Shown piece after piece: positions 32,563 to 41,055 of a stretch of DNA of 64,000 nucleotides (position 1 is its first letter; every line of letters begins with the position of its first letter). Where the stretch lies: contig DATKLE010000058.1 of assembly GCA_035542575.1 (NCBI GenBank), positions 1-64,000 of the forward strand. Reading direction: 5' to 3'. This DNA comes from JAIQET01 sp035542575. GTDB lineage: Bacteria > Acidobacteriota > Terriglobia > Terriglobales > Acidobacteriaceae. The notes below the pieces were generated by a model. It ran no database searches and was not told the DNA's origin. It worked only from the letters and a program-made list of their open reading frames with translations. The position numbers and the translations under genes were made by a program.

Positions 32563-33549
32563 TTACAACGCGGGCGCCCTCGCGGAGGTGGACGCAGGCG
32601 AGCCGCTCTTCACTCGTGGAACTGCGGCGAAGGGAAGCTCGCCCCAGACTCCATCCGGCAGGCGCAGAAGGGTCTCGCTGCTGCCCTCCAGCCCGACCCG
32701 ATCTGAGAAATCAACCCAGTTTTCTTCGCTATCTACCTTGCAGTTGTTGTTCGGATCCAGGCAGATCTCTACTTTGTACACTGGGTGCAACTCCCAGATC
32801 GAAGAGCGCTTCGGACTGCCAGTACCTCCGGAACAGGGCTTATGGCTGGCGTCGAAGAAGATCTGCCCGGTGAAGCGGTAGAGATGGGCATTATTGTTCA
32901 CCAGGAGGCTGGGGTCCCAGACCTCAGGCCGGAAGTGCGGGCTCATTTCGGCGGTGACGCTGCTGCATTCATCGTCCTGATTGCTCTTCTCTCCCAGAAC
33001 GATGTGAATATCGTTGTCCTCCCTCTTGGTCAGCTTGCAGTTGACGCTTTCTCCTTTTCCTTTTCCCACATTGGAATAACGGGCCTTGATCACGAAAGCC
33101 ACGATCCGGCCGACTGTGCCTTCGCCGATCAAACCTACCTTCGTGGGAAGACTCCGCAACACGGAGCGGTCCTTGGGTATCTGGGCGTCGCTGCCGAAGC
33201 TGATCTGCTGATTCTCGGCATCTTTCTGGAGCTGGTGAAGAACATCGAAGTCGATGTTGACAGGTTCTCCGGTGGCGCAGAAGTTATTTTTCGCCTGATT
33301 CTGGGCGGCTTGGGCAGAGTCAGGCTTGGCCTTCCCGTTGGGGCCGCAGGTATCGTCTATGGGGTGATGCTGCTTGATGGAATCAAAGGGAAGGGTGCAA
33401 GCGACCACCATGGGACCGCCGACCACGGCGGCGGTGGTGGCAGGGCGCGGTTGCGCTCTTGGAACGTTGCTGGCCAGCCCGATCGCCAACGGGAGCAGGG
33501 TGGCAGCCGTAGCAAGCCTATTCCTCTTCCTTCTCTTCTTCTTCGCCAT
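32563..33549 (-). CDS. Secreted protein of unknown function in a membrane-protein cassette
   Basis: A 328-residue protein. The very basic N-terminus (MAKKKRRKRNR) followed by ATLLPLAIGLASNVPRAQ looks like a long-n-region signal peptide or membrane anchor. The mature part contains several Cys (DDTCGPNGK, NNFCATGE, SVNCKLTKRED, DDECSS, EICLDPNNNCKVD) that could form disulfides, consistent with export. A Ca-binding-like loop DPNNNCKVDSEENW lies near residue 275. GAGGTGA precedes the ATG. It is the third gene of a tight cassette with two small paralogous membrane proteins (17-bp gap). I recognise no family. Confidence 0.75.
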   Translation of the reverse strand: MAKKKRRKRNRLATAATLLPLAIGLASNVPRAQPRPATTAAVVGGPMVVACTLPFDSIKQHHPIDDTCGPNGKAKPDSAQAAQNQAKNNFCATGEPVNIDFDVLHQLQKDAENQQISFGSDAQIPKDRSVLRSLPTKVGLIGEGTVGRIVAFVIKARYSNVGKGKGESVNCKLTKREDNDIHIVLGEKSNQDDECSSVTAEMSPHFRPEVWDPSLLVNNNAHLYRFTGQIFFDASHKPCSGGTGSPKRSSIWELHPVYKVEICLDPNNNCKVDSEENWVDFSDRVGLEGSSETLLRLPDGVWGELPFAAVPRVKSGSPASTSARAPAL

Positions 33550-33566
33550 GACTCACCTCGTGCGCC

Positions 33567-33992
33567 TCATTCTTCTTCATCTTCGTCCGTGGCGGTTGGG
33601 GCTCCGGCGCCGGGCTTCTCACCATATCCCGGCTGGGATGCGCTGATGCCTCGACTCACCAGGTAGGAACTGGCGCTGATCCCCAGGAGGGCGAGGACCC
33701 CGCCGGGCACGTCAGGCAGGCCGGCCAGATCGGTGAGCGTGCCACCGCTCTGACGCAGCTTCACGTTAGACACCACTACCAGAAAATAGCTGAGCGCCAC
33801 CACAAAGATGAACACGACCAATTGAAAGCGGGAGGTGCTGGCCCAGCCGTCGTCGTCGCTGAGGAGGTACTTGAGGTTGATGGTGCCATTGGCGATTTTC
33901 CAGATCACCAGCAACGCAAACAGCGCCACGATGCCGCAGAGCAAATAGCCGATAAGCAATTCCAGGAACTGAAGGTAGGGCGTCGTCGTCAT
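33567..33992 (-). CDS. Three-helix membrane protein, paralogue of its upstream neighbour
   Basis: A 141-residue protein with helices near 8-32 (LLIGYLLCGIVALFALLVIW), 56-78 (FQLVVFIFVVALSYFLVVV) and 98-115 (GGVLALLGISASSYLVSRG), then an acidic tail (TATDEDEEE). Between helices 1 and 2 is the conserved-looking element NGTINLKYLLSDDDGWAS. The neighbouring gene has the same plan and element, so the two probably arose by duplication and may form a heteromer. AAGGAGA precedes the ATG. No characterised family is recognised. Confidence 0.76.
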   Translation of the reverse strand: MTTTPYLQFLELLIGYLLCGIVALFALLVIWKIANGTINLKYLLSDDDGWASTSRFQLVVFIFVVALSYFLVVVSNVKLRQSGGTLTDLAGLPDVPGGVLALLGISASSYLVSRGISASQPGYGEKPGAGAPTATDEDEEE

Positions 33993-34006
33993 GGTCAGTT
34001 CTCCTT

Positions 34007-34339
34007 TCAGGAGCGTTTAAGTGGAGCGGTCCGGCGTAGATAGAACCTGCGGCCCAGGTAGAGCGCGTGGCTGCCGCCAAGTAACAAGATCCAGTCTCGG
34101 GAAACCGCGGGTAAGTGCGTGGGATCTTTCAGCACCTGCGACACGTACTGGAAGGCAGCGGCCAGAGTGGCCAGCAGCAGTTGCACCCGCTCCGGGCTGA
34201 ACGAGCGGTCCCCTTCCTTCTTCATCAGCAGCCCCTTCATGCTGATGTGGCCGGTCACAACTTGCACGGCCACGATGCCGAACATCGCCAGCAGGAAGAG
34301 AGCGACTTCCCAGATGATGAGATCCGTCAGATCCGGCAT
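34007..34339 (-). CDS. Three-helix membrane protein, paralogue of 33567-33992
   Basis: A protein of about 110 residues from the ATG at 34339 (a GTG six bases earlier sits too close to the AGGGA site). Helix 1 is IIWEVALFLLAMFGIVAVQVV, followed by TGHISMKGLLMKKEGDRSFS (equivalent to NGTINLKYLLSDDDGWAS in the neighbour). The second hydrophobic segment is RVQLLLATLAAAFQYVSQVL and the third WILLLGGSHALYLGRR. It lacks the acidic tail. It is the first gene of the three-gene cassette, 14 bp from the next. Confidence 0.75.
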   Translation of the reverse strand: MPDLTDLIIWEVALFLLAMFGIVAVQVVTGHISMKGLLMKKEGDRSFSPERVQLLLATLAAAFQYVSQVLKDPTHLPAVSRDWILLLGGSHALYLGRRFYLRRTAPLKRS

Positions 34340-34666
34340 GGACACTTCCCTGCGTAGCCGTTCGCGCGCTACGCCGACGGTTGTGAGGGCCTAACCCAGG
34401 GGAAGCGAGAACTGGAGAGGGTGGCGAAGCCAGGCGCTTAGTGCACCCACTCCTTTGCGGGCGCAATGCTACTCCTGCCCGTTGCCGTGTCAAGCAGAAA
34501 GTGAACCTTGTTCCGAAAACAGAACAAGCGCCCGCCAAGGTTTGCAAGGACACGCTCAGCGTAAGAGAGAGGGAGGGGTTTGCGGACTTGTCCCAAGAGG
34601 AGCAGCCCCGCGGATTATTGATTCGTGAGATGAGCGGAGAAGTTACTCCTTCTGCATCCTCCGCCC
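34340..34666. other. Intergenic region upstream of the membrane cassette
   Basis: About 330 bp with no supported gene. It lies downstream of the protease gene and should include its 3' end and the cassette promoter. No clear terminator hairpin with a T-tract is visible. Confidence 0.45.
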
Positions 34667-36175
34667 CTATTCCTGGCGCTCGCCGGCCGGCAGGGGGCGC
34701 GCGGCGCGAATATCGCCGACGATCTTGGCGGCCAACTGCGGGGCAGCAGTGGGGCCGTCCCAGGCAACAACCTTGTCCGTTGCGAGCACAGTCCCGGTGC
34801 GGTTGTCGATTATTTTGTAGACCCAGTCGAAGGTCAGGAAGGGACGGGTTACGTCGATATAGAGATCGGCCTGATTGCGGTCATCCACGATGCGAATGCC
34901 CCAATCGCGCATCTCGGGGCGGGTGTAGAGCGCGTCCTGCAGGAGGTTCCCCTTCAGGTAAATGGTGTGCGACTCCACGAAGATGGTGCGGCAGGTGCTG
35001 AGGACATTGCCGGCAACCGCGGGCCCGGAGCGTTCGACTTCGACAGCACGGGCGGCCGGTGACGTTGGAGGACGGAGTGTGGAGCGCGGCAGCACAGCGG
35101 CAGCAGCGAGCTGCTCCATGATCTGTCCGGCCAGCGCCGGTCCTGCGTCGAACTCGTCATTGGCTTGGATTGTTCCGGAGGCTAAGGTGAGGTTGCTGGG
35201 TTGGTAGACCAAAACGTAAGTCCAGTCATAGGTGAGAAAAGGACGATCCACAGTGATGGCGACATCGGCAGTTTCGCCGTAGTCGGCGAAGCGCATGCCC
35301 ATCTGGGAGAACAGGGGATGCTTGCGGAGGTCATCCTGGAGACGTTCGCGGCGAATGTAGATGGTCCTGGAGGTCACGCTTAGGCTGCGGATCTGGAGTT
35401 GGCTGGCGGGCGGCAATTGCGGCGCGGGGCCGCGGCCGGGGGTCGGCGCCGCCACGGAAGCTGCGGTGGGAAGCTGCAAGCGGGAACCAGAGGCAAAGGC
35501 TGTGCCGCCTGCAACTGCGGCGAGCCCAATAATACTGTCTACTGGGACAGCAAAATTCACGTTCTGTCCCGGCGTAATGGAGCCCACCACAATCCCCAAA
35601 GCGCGCGCCTGGGTATCAACCAGCACCCCGCCGCTCGAGCCGGGCGAAGACGGCGCAGTGAACTGGAGCAGGCGGTAACCGCTACCCGCGCCGGGCACCT
35701 CATCAGCCATGCGCGAGGCGCTGAGCACACCCGAGGAGGCGGTCCAGGGCAGTCCGGCGCCGTTGGACACGAGGTAAAGCGGTGCGCCAGCATGGGCTTC
35801 GGCGGAGTTAGCGGTCGGCAACACCGCCAAGCCGGTAGCGGGGATGCGAAGGGCGGCGATGTCGCGGCGTTCGTCGCTGGCGATCAGTTCCACTCGATCG
35901 TAAATGTCGCCGCTCTTGAGCCGCACCTGTACCTCGCGCATGCCCTTCACGACATGGTTGGCAGTGAGCACCACTCCGTCGGAACGGACGATGAGACCGG
36001 AGCCGATGGCCGCGACTTGACCATCCCCCGAACCGGCGAGAATGAGGACGACTGCAGGCGATGCCCGGTCAATGATCTGATCCCCGGAGAGGGTTGCTGT
36101 AGTCGTTTGAGCGACAAGGTTGGGGAGTGTAGCGAAGAAGAGGAAGAAAACTATTAGTGAGCTCACGGGTCGCAT
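34667..36175 (-). CDS. Exported trypsin-like serine protease with duplicated C-terminal domain
   Basis: A 502-residue protein from the ATG at 36175, preceded by GGAGG. Signal peptide residues 1-23. The S1/DegP-like domain (about 25-220) has the full triad: H74 (TANHVV), D105 (RRDIAAL) and S171 (PGSSGG). Instead of PDZ domains, the C-terminal half carries two tandem copies of a domain of about 100 residues. The first contains RTIYIRRERLQDDL and DRPFLTYDWTYVL; the second contains HTIYLKGNLLQDAL and TRPFLTFDWVYKI. I do not recognise this domain. It is likely a periplasmic protein-quality or signalling protease. Confidence 0.9.
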   Translation of the reverse strand: MRPVSSLIVFFLFFATLPNLVAQTTTATLSGDQIIDRASPAVVLILAGSGDGQVAAIGSGLIVRSDGVVLTANHVVKGMREVQVRLKSGDIYDRVELIASDERRDIAALRIPATGLAVLPTANSAEAHAGAPLYLVSNGAGLPWTASSGVLSASRMADEVPGAGSGYRLLQFTAPSSPGSSGGVLVDTQARALGIVVGSITPGQNVNFAVPVDSIIGLAAVAGGTAFASGSRLQLPTAASVAAPTPGRGPAPQLPPASQLQIRSLSVTSRTIYIRRERLQDDLRKHPLFSQMGMRFADYGETADVAITVDRPFLTYDWTYVLVYQPSNLTLASGTIQANDEFDAGPALAGQIMEQLAAAAVLPRSTLRPPTSPAARAVEVERSGPAVAGNVLSTCRTIFVESHTIYLKGNLLQDALYTRPEMRDWGIRIVDDRNQADLYIDVTRPFLTFDWVYKIIDNRTGTVLATDKVVAWDGPTAAPQLAAKIVGDIRAARPLPAGERQE

Positions 36176-36385
36176 ATGAAACCTCCACTGAACCCGGACA
36201 TCCTTGCATACGTACATTTTCTCTCCCCTCGAGAAAGCACGAAGGCAAGAACCAGAGTTAGGAGGGTGTGCATTCCCAAAGCGGGACTCATGCCGCGGAT
36301 TCGACTTGATGTGACCTTTCAAGCCAGCCGCTTCGAAGGCACACCGGTACGTAACTGGGCCCCCATCGCGACCGACAAACGAAGC

Positions 36386-37096
36386 TCACACCCCCGCCAC
36401 CCACTCCGCCTGGCGGTGGTCGCCGTGGCTGACGGCGTAGAGCACCAGCTCGACACGGCTGGAGATGCCGAGCTTGTCGAAGATGCGGAAGAGATACTTT
36501 TTGACCGTGTGTTCGCTGAGACGGAGCTCCTGGGCAACATCGCGATTGCTGAGCCCGTCCGCTACCAGCGCCACCACCTGCTCTTCGCGGGGTGTGAGCA
36601 ACTTCATTCCATTGGCATTGACCACCCGCAAGGATGGAACGTGGGTCACAGCATCCAGCAGATACTGCAGTTGCTCATTGTTGGCCCAGATCTGGCCACG
36701 ATAGACGGTATGGATACACTTACACAAAAGGCGGAACGGGTGCTCGGCAAAACAAAACAGACCTTTGACCCCCGAGCGGAAGGCGCTGACCACCAACTCG
36801 GCGTCATAGGAATCCAGCAGCAGGATTTTGGCAATCTCGGGATGAAGCAAATGCAAGCGGCGCACGATGGTCAGGTCGTGCCAGCCGTCTTTCCTGCGAT
36901 CCAGGTTCAGCACCGCCACCTGCACCTCCGCTGAGTTCGCGGTGATCATGATCTCGTTGATGTCCATAGGGCAGGAGGCCACGCGGAACTCAGGACGGCG
37001 GCGCAGAGCGCTGACCAGAAGCTGGGATTGCATCTGGTTGGAATCGGCGACCAGCACGCCGATGGGATGCGACGAGATGGCATTTGTAAACTCCAT
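36386..37096 (-). CDS. LuxR/NarL-type response regulator with degenerate receiver
   Basis: A 236-residue protein from the ATG at 37096, preceded by GGAGGAG. Residues about 10-125 have a receiver-like fold, but the usual acidic pair is reduced (VLVADSNQM), the conserved lysine of the LLK motif is missing (GLFCFAEHP), and the phosphoacceptor position is uncertain (VAVLNLDRRKDG). The C-terminal 65 residues are a clear LuxR helix-turn-helix (TPREEQVVALVADGLSNRDV and LSEHTVKKYLFRIFDKLGI). It likely acts without classical phosphorylation. It is divergent from the exopolysaccharide locus, making that its probable target. Confidence 0.9.
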   Translation of the reverse strand: MEFTNAISSHPIGVLVADSNQMQSQLLVSALRRRPEFRVASCPMDINEIMITANSAEVQVAVLNLDRRKDGWHDLTIVRRLHLLHPEIAKILLLDSYDAELVVSAFRSGVKGLFCFAEHPFRLLCKCIHTVYRGQIWANNEQLQYLLDAVTHVPSLRVVNANGMKLLTPREEQVVALVADGLSNRDVAQELRLSEHTVKKYLFRIFDKLGISSRVELVLYAVSHGDHRQAEWVAGV

Positions 37097-37647
37097 GCAC
37101 TCCTCCTGAATCCAGGTTACGATCAACGCTTCCGGTGCAGTATAAGCAGCGTGCTGTGAGAATCGAAGCGATCAGCGTCACTGATTTCTGTGACATTCCC
37201 ACATTGCAACTGGTCTCCATTGTTGTGGGAAAGTCGGCGGGAGCAGTGTTTTGAACAGGGCCAGATTGCACGGAGAATGATGCAATTTCTTGAAGCCAAA
37301 GCACGAATTGCCATGTTTCCCAGAGGTTTACTTGTGAGTAACTAGGGGGAAGGAAGCCATCGCAAGTCTACTTTGGTGGACTGCACCAAGGAAGCAGCAA
37401 AGGCCCTTGCAAGAGCACTGGCATCCCGCCCGACCCACCCACTGAAGCATCCCCAAAAAAAGCGACGCAGGATGCGAATTTTGCGCGCCGGGATTGGCGG
37501 CTAGATGGCGGGCAGGAACTTGCCTACGTTTGTGGGCAGCACTTCTCATGTCTTGTTGCTGCGCGCGATCAAAGCTAAGTTGCGACCAGCACCGGGGAAC
37601 TTGAAATGAAGTAGAAAGCCCGGTGAAAGGACGCCGCTGCAGGTGAG
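37097..37647. promoter_or_regulatory. Divergent control region between the LuxR regulator and the exopolysaccharide locus
   Basis: About 550 bp without a supported gene. At 37265-37286 a perfect dyad ATTGCA-N10-TGCAAT is present and could be an operator. No strong sigma-70 or sigma-54 match could be assigned with confidence. The region should hold the promoter for the locus starting at 37648. Confidence 0.45.
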
Positions 37648-38544
37648 ATGAAACGGGCCCTGAAATATTCGGTTCTAGCTCTTGCCTGCTGTGTGGTGCA
37701 GGTTTTGGTGGAGGCTGTGGCCCAGGAAGAACGGCCAAGGGTAGCCATAGGGAACGCTGGGTCAGCAGCAGCCACGAAACCCGGAACAGCGGACGGCGCA
37801 TGGAGTCCAGCCCTGACGGGGGAACGCCGTCCGCTTTGCCGGTTGTGCGAGAGTCGTACGGTGGAGGCTGTAGCCCAGGAAGAACGGCCAAGGGTAGCCA
37901 TAGGGAACGCTGGGTCAACAGCAGCCACAAAGCCCGGAACAGCGGACGGCGCATGGAGTCCAGCCTTGACGGGGAAACGCCGTCCGCTTTACCGGTTGCG
38001 CAAGAGCGATGTACTGGAGATCAGCTTTACCTTCGTCCCCGAGTTCAATCAGACCGTCACCGTGAAGCCCGACGGCTTCATAGCGCTCAAAGGATTGGAG
38101 GAATTGTACGCCGAGGGGGCGACACTGGCGGAGGTGCGGGACGCGATCGCTGCCGCCTATGCCGCCACGCTGCACGATCCGGAGATCACAGTCGTGCTGA
38201 AGGACTTCGAAAAGCCCTACTTCCTTGCCAGCGGCGAGGTGACGCGCCCGGGGAAGTACGAACTTCGCGGTGACACCACGGTGATGGAAGCGGTCGCAAT
38301 TGCAGGAGGCTTGAACGGCCAGGCGAAACACTCGCAGGTGGTCGTGTTCCGGCGAGTGTCGAACCAACTGGTCGAGACCCATGTACTTGATTTGAAGCGA
38401 ATGTTGAATGCAAGGAATGTGGCCGAAGACATTCACCTCAGGCCCGGCGACCTGGTGTATGTGCCGCAGAATGCCATTTCGAAGATCCGGCGGTATCTGC
38501 CCATTCCTAATCTCAGCATGTACTGGAACCCCTCCCAGTTTTGA
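37648..38544 (+). CDS. Polysaccharide export protein (Wza/OPX-like) with duplicated N-terminal segment
   Basis: A 298-residue envelope protein. After an N-terminal signal (KYSVLALACCVVQVLVEAVAQ, no clear lipobox) comes a 51-residue segment present twice in tandem. Then follow the Poly_export domain (YRLRKSDVLEISFTFVPEF, VTVKPDGFIALKGLEEL) and an SLBB-type domain (KPYFLASGEVTRPGKYEL, EAVAIAGGLN). OPX proteins form or gate the outer-membrane exit for polysaccharide and work with the Wzz/GumC-like protein encoded next. It is the first gene of the exopolysaccharide locus. The short C-terminus lacks an evident barrel helix. Confidence 0.88.
   Translation: MKRALKYSVLALACCVVQVLVEAVAQEERPRVAIGNAGSAAATKPGTADGAWSPALTGERRPLCRLCESRTVEAVAQEERPRVAIGNAGSTAATKPGTADGAWSPALTGKRRPLYRLRKSDVLEISFTFVPEFNQTVTVKPDGFIALKGLEELYAEGATLAEVRDAIAAAYAATLHDPEITVVLKDFEKPYFLASGEVTRPGKYELRGDTTVMEAVAIAGGLNGQAKHSQVVVFRRVSNQLVETHVLDLKRMLNARNVAEDIHLRPGDLVYVPQNAISKIRRYLPIPNLSMYWNPSQF
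37707..38012 (+). repeat. 153-bp in-frame tandem duplication inside the export gene
   Basis: Units 37707-37859 and 37860-38012 are 153 bp (51 codons) each and differ at only about a dozen positions, mostly near the 3' end. Both encode VEAVAQEERPRVAIGNAGS followed by AATKPGTADGAWSPALTG. Keeping the frame indicates the repeated protein is tolerated or selected. Confidence 0.9.
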
Positions 38545-38688
38545 AGTGAAAAGTGAAAACGAGGGGAGCCGTTAGCTCGGGCAGTCCGGGGACTGGAGTT
38601 CAGGCAACAGTCCTTAGCGCAGGGTTTCGGCCCTGTCCCTCCCTCCAGCTGAATCACAAGTGGCGGCCGCGGGCCGCAATGATCCCGT

Positions 38689-40175
38689 ATGCCGGAAGCG
38701 CTTAGTCTGATTCGCAGGCCAGCGGCGGTGGGTCCTCCCACCCTGCGGGACCTCGCGGCGGTGTTTTTCCGTCAACGCCGGTTGGTGGTGATTTCATTCG
38801 CCGGAATCTTTCTGGCGGCTCTTCTGTATGGGTTGATTGCGCCCTCCTACGAATCCCAGATGAAGGTGCTGGTACAGAAGGGCCGCGTGGACCCGGCGGT
38901 TTCGCCGGCACCGACGCAATCGCCGCAGTTCGAACGCCTGGAGGTGACCGAGGAAGAACTGAACTCGGAGGTGGAACTGCTGCGCGATGATGAGATTCTG
39001 CGAAGCGTGGCACAGAGTGCGGGGCTGGCCTCGCGAGTCAGCTTCTGGTCAAGATGGTGGCACGAAGACGAAGCGGTTAGGCTGGCGCGGGCGGTGCGGG
39101 GTTTGGGTCAACGCCTGCGGGTGGAGCCGGTGCGGAAGACGCGGCTGATCGCGGTGACCTATGCGTCTTCCGATCCGGCCCAGTCTGCCAGGGTGCTGCG
39201 CTGCCTGGCCAACGCTTACCTGGAACGGCATCTGCAATTGCGCCGGCCTTCCGGGGAATCCGACTTCTTTGAGGAACAGATGGCAGAAGCCCGCCGCGGG
39301 CTGGAAACCGCGGAACTTCAGCTGATGGATTTCACCAGCGCCGAAGGAGTGGTTTCGGCCCCTCTGCAACGCGACCTCGCCCTACAGAAACTAAGTGACG
39401 CCGAGGCCGGCGACCAGCAAGTGCGACTGGCCATCGCCGAAACCCGCCAGAGGGTCCAAACCCTGGAAGCAAAGCTGCGCCTGCTGCCCGAGAAGATCAC
39501 CACTCAGGTGCGCACGTCCGACAATCCGCAGCTGCTGGAGAAGATGAAGTCACAGCTGCTGGAGCTGAGGCTGAAACGCACTGAGCTGTTGACCAAGTTC
39601 GAGCCGACCTACCGGCTGGTACGCGAGGTGGACGAACAGATCGCAGAAACCCAAGCAGCCCTCGCCAACGAAAATCTGCGGCCGCTGCAGGAACAGACCG
39701 TCGAACACGAGCCCACGCACGAATGGGCCAAAGAGGAACTGGTCAAGGCGCAGGTTGAGTTAAGCGCCCTGGAGGCCCGGGCCGTGGCCAGCCGCCTGCT
39801 CCTGGCCAAGAACCGCGAAGCCGCCGACAAGCTAGGAAATCACGCCATCACGCAGGACGACCTTCTGCACAAGGTAAAGGCGGCCGAGGAAAAGTATCTG
39901 CTGTACGCCAACAAGCGTGAGGAGGCGCGGATCGGAGACGCACTGGACCAACGCGGCATCCTGAACGTCACTATTGCGGAGCACCCCATGGTGCCGGCGC
40001 TGCCCACGCGATCGGGTTTGACCTACGCCCTGCTGGGGCTCGCGGTAGCCGGGACCGTAAGTACCAGCAGGCGTTCGTGGCGGACTATCTGGATCCCGCA
40101 TTTCGAACGCCGGAGGAGGTCATGGCCTACTTGGAGGCTCCGGTGCTGGCATCGCTGCCACGGAGAAGCAGGTGA
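38689..40175 (+). CDS. Wzz/GumC-like polysaccharide chain-length and export protein (single-base frameshift)
   Basis: An inner-membrane protein of about 495 residues with two membrane helices (VVISFAGIFLAALLYGLIA near residue 35 and TYALLGLAVAGTVS near 450) and a long periplasmic coiled coil (EEQMAEARRGLETAELQL, KMKSQLLELRLKRTELL). Just after the second helix, near 40060-40072, the frame shifts by one base. The proper continuation in the other frame reads AFVADYLDPAFRTPEEVMAY and ends LASLPRRSR at the TGA at 40173-40175, typical of this family. The original frame stays open by chance into the next gene. It pairs with the OPX protein to control polymer length and export. The shift may be a sequencing error or real damage. 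Confidence 0.85.
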
Positions 40176-40203
40176 ATCCAGGTTCAAGAATCCGGCGAAC
40201 CTC

Positions 40204-40941
40204 ATGAGTACGCAAGCGGAGGTGTTGCACATCACAGCACAGCCGGACTGCTTCGAGGAGCAAGGAGCGGAGCAGAACCCCTCCCTGCCGCGAGCACGAC
40301 TGGAGTGCTGGGATTGGGACCGCTTCGCGGCAGAGCAGATTCAACATCTGGTGTGCCAGGTCTTCTCTCCGGGGTGGCCGCGGCCGGCCCATCAGGTGGT
40401 GATCAGCGCCGTGGATCGGGACAGCGACATTGACGGTGTGTGCATGCAGGTGGGGCAGGCGCTGGCCCAGCAGGTTCGAGGAAACATCTGCGTAGTGGAG
40501 GCCAACCTGCCCACTGCAGAGCCCGAAAACAGCTTTGGGAGGAGCACCGGCGACCCAGTCTGTGGTCAGGTACGACGGGGCTCGTTGCGGGAGTCCTCCC
40601 GCCAGATTTGCGAAAACCTATGGCGGATGTCACCGCAGACTCTACCCGGAGAGAATGGGCATGGCCCGCCGGCGGCGTGGCTGCGCACCAGACTGGCGCA
40701 GTTGCGGCACGACTTTGAATACACTGTGCTGCAGGCCCCACCGGTCTTGCTGTCGAGCGAGGCGGCGCTTCTGGGCAGTCTGAGCGATGGAGTCATTCTG
40801 GTCCTGGAGGCGAACTCCACCCGCCGGATAGCGGCCCGCAGGACCAAGGAACTCCTGCAGGCAGCGAATGCGCGGGTGCTGGGGACGATTTTGGCCGAGA
40901 GGACTTTCCCGATACCGGAAAGAATCTATCGAAAGCTGTAG
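40204..40941 (+). CDS. CpsD/CapB-like BY-kinase homologue lacking a P-loop
   Basis: A 245-residue protein from the ATG at 40204 (MSTQAEVLHITA), in the same frame as the first part of the Wzz-like gene. It follows the bacterial tyrosine-kinase/CpsD fold (VVISAVDRDSDIDG, NICVVEANLPTAEP, FEYTVLQAPPVLLSSEAALL, GSLSDGVILVLEANSTRR). However, Walker A (normally GEGKST) is VDRDSDIDG, Walker A' (normally VLLVDAD) is ICVVEAN, and Walker B (normally VIIDTPP) is TVLQAPP. It therefore should not bind or hydrolyse ATP, and it has only one C-terminal Tyr. It may act as a structural co-activator of the Wzz-like protein. Confidence 0.82.
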   Translation: MSTQAEVLHITAQPDCFEEQGAEQNPSLPRARLECWDWDRFAAEQIQHLVCQVFSPGWPRPAHQVVISAVDRDSDIDGVCMQVGQALAQQVRGNICVVEANLPTAEPENSFGRSTGDPVCGQVRRGSLRESSRQICENLWRMSPQTLPGENGHGPPAAWLRTRLAQLRHDFEYTVLQAPPVLLSSEAALLGSLSDGVILVLEANSTRRIAARRTKELLQAANARVLGTILAERTFPIPERIYRKL

Positions 40942-41055
40942 CGGCTTTCGCGGATTCTCGTCTGGGACTCGGTTGTGAGATGTGATGTGGAAAACGCGCC
41001 AAGAATGGGCTTGGGACTCAATTAGCGAAGCTATGGCCGGGAGAAAGCGAGTCCG

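Noticed and set aside
37328..37954. Long minus-strand frame with internal repeats opposite the export gene
   Set aside because: Its repeats are the antisense of the 153-bp duplication in the export gene, and its composition is not protein-like. The plus-strand gene has clear domains.
38689..40941. A single 750-residue Wzc-like fusion protein
   Set aside because: The frame is open, but residues about 455-505 are Arg/Trp-rich nonsense while another frame gives the typical family ending and a stop. Two genes with a frameshift is the better reading.
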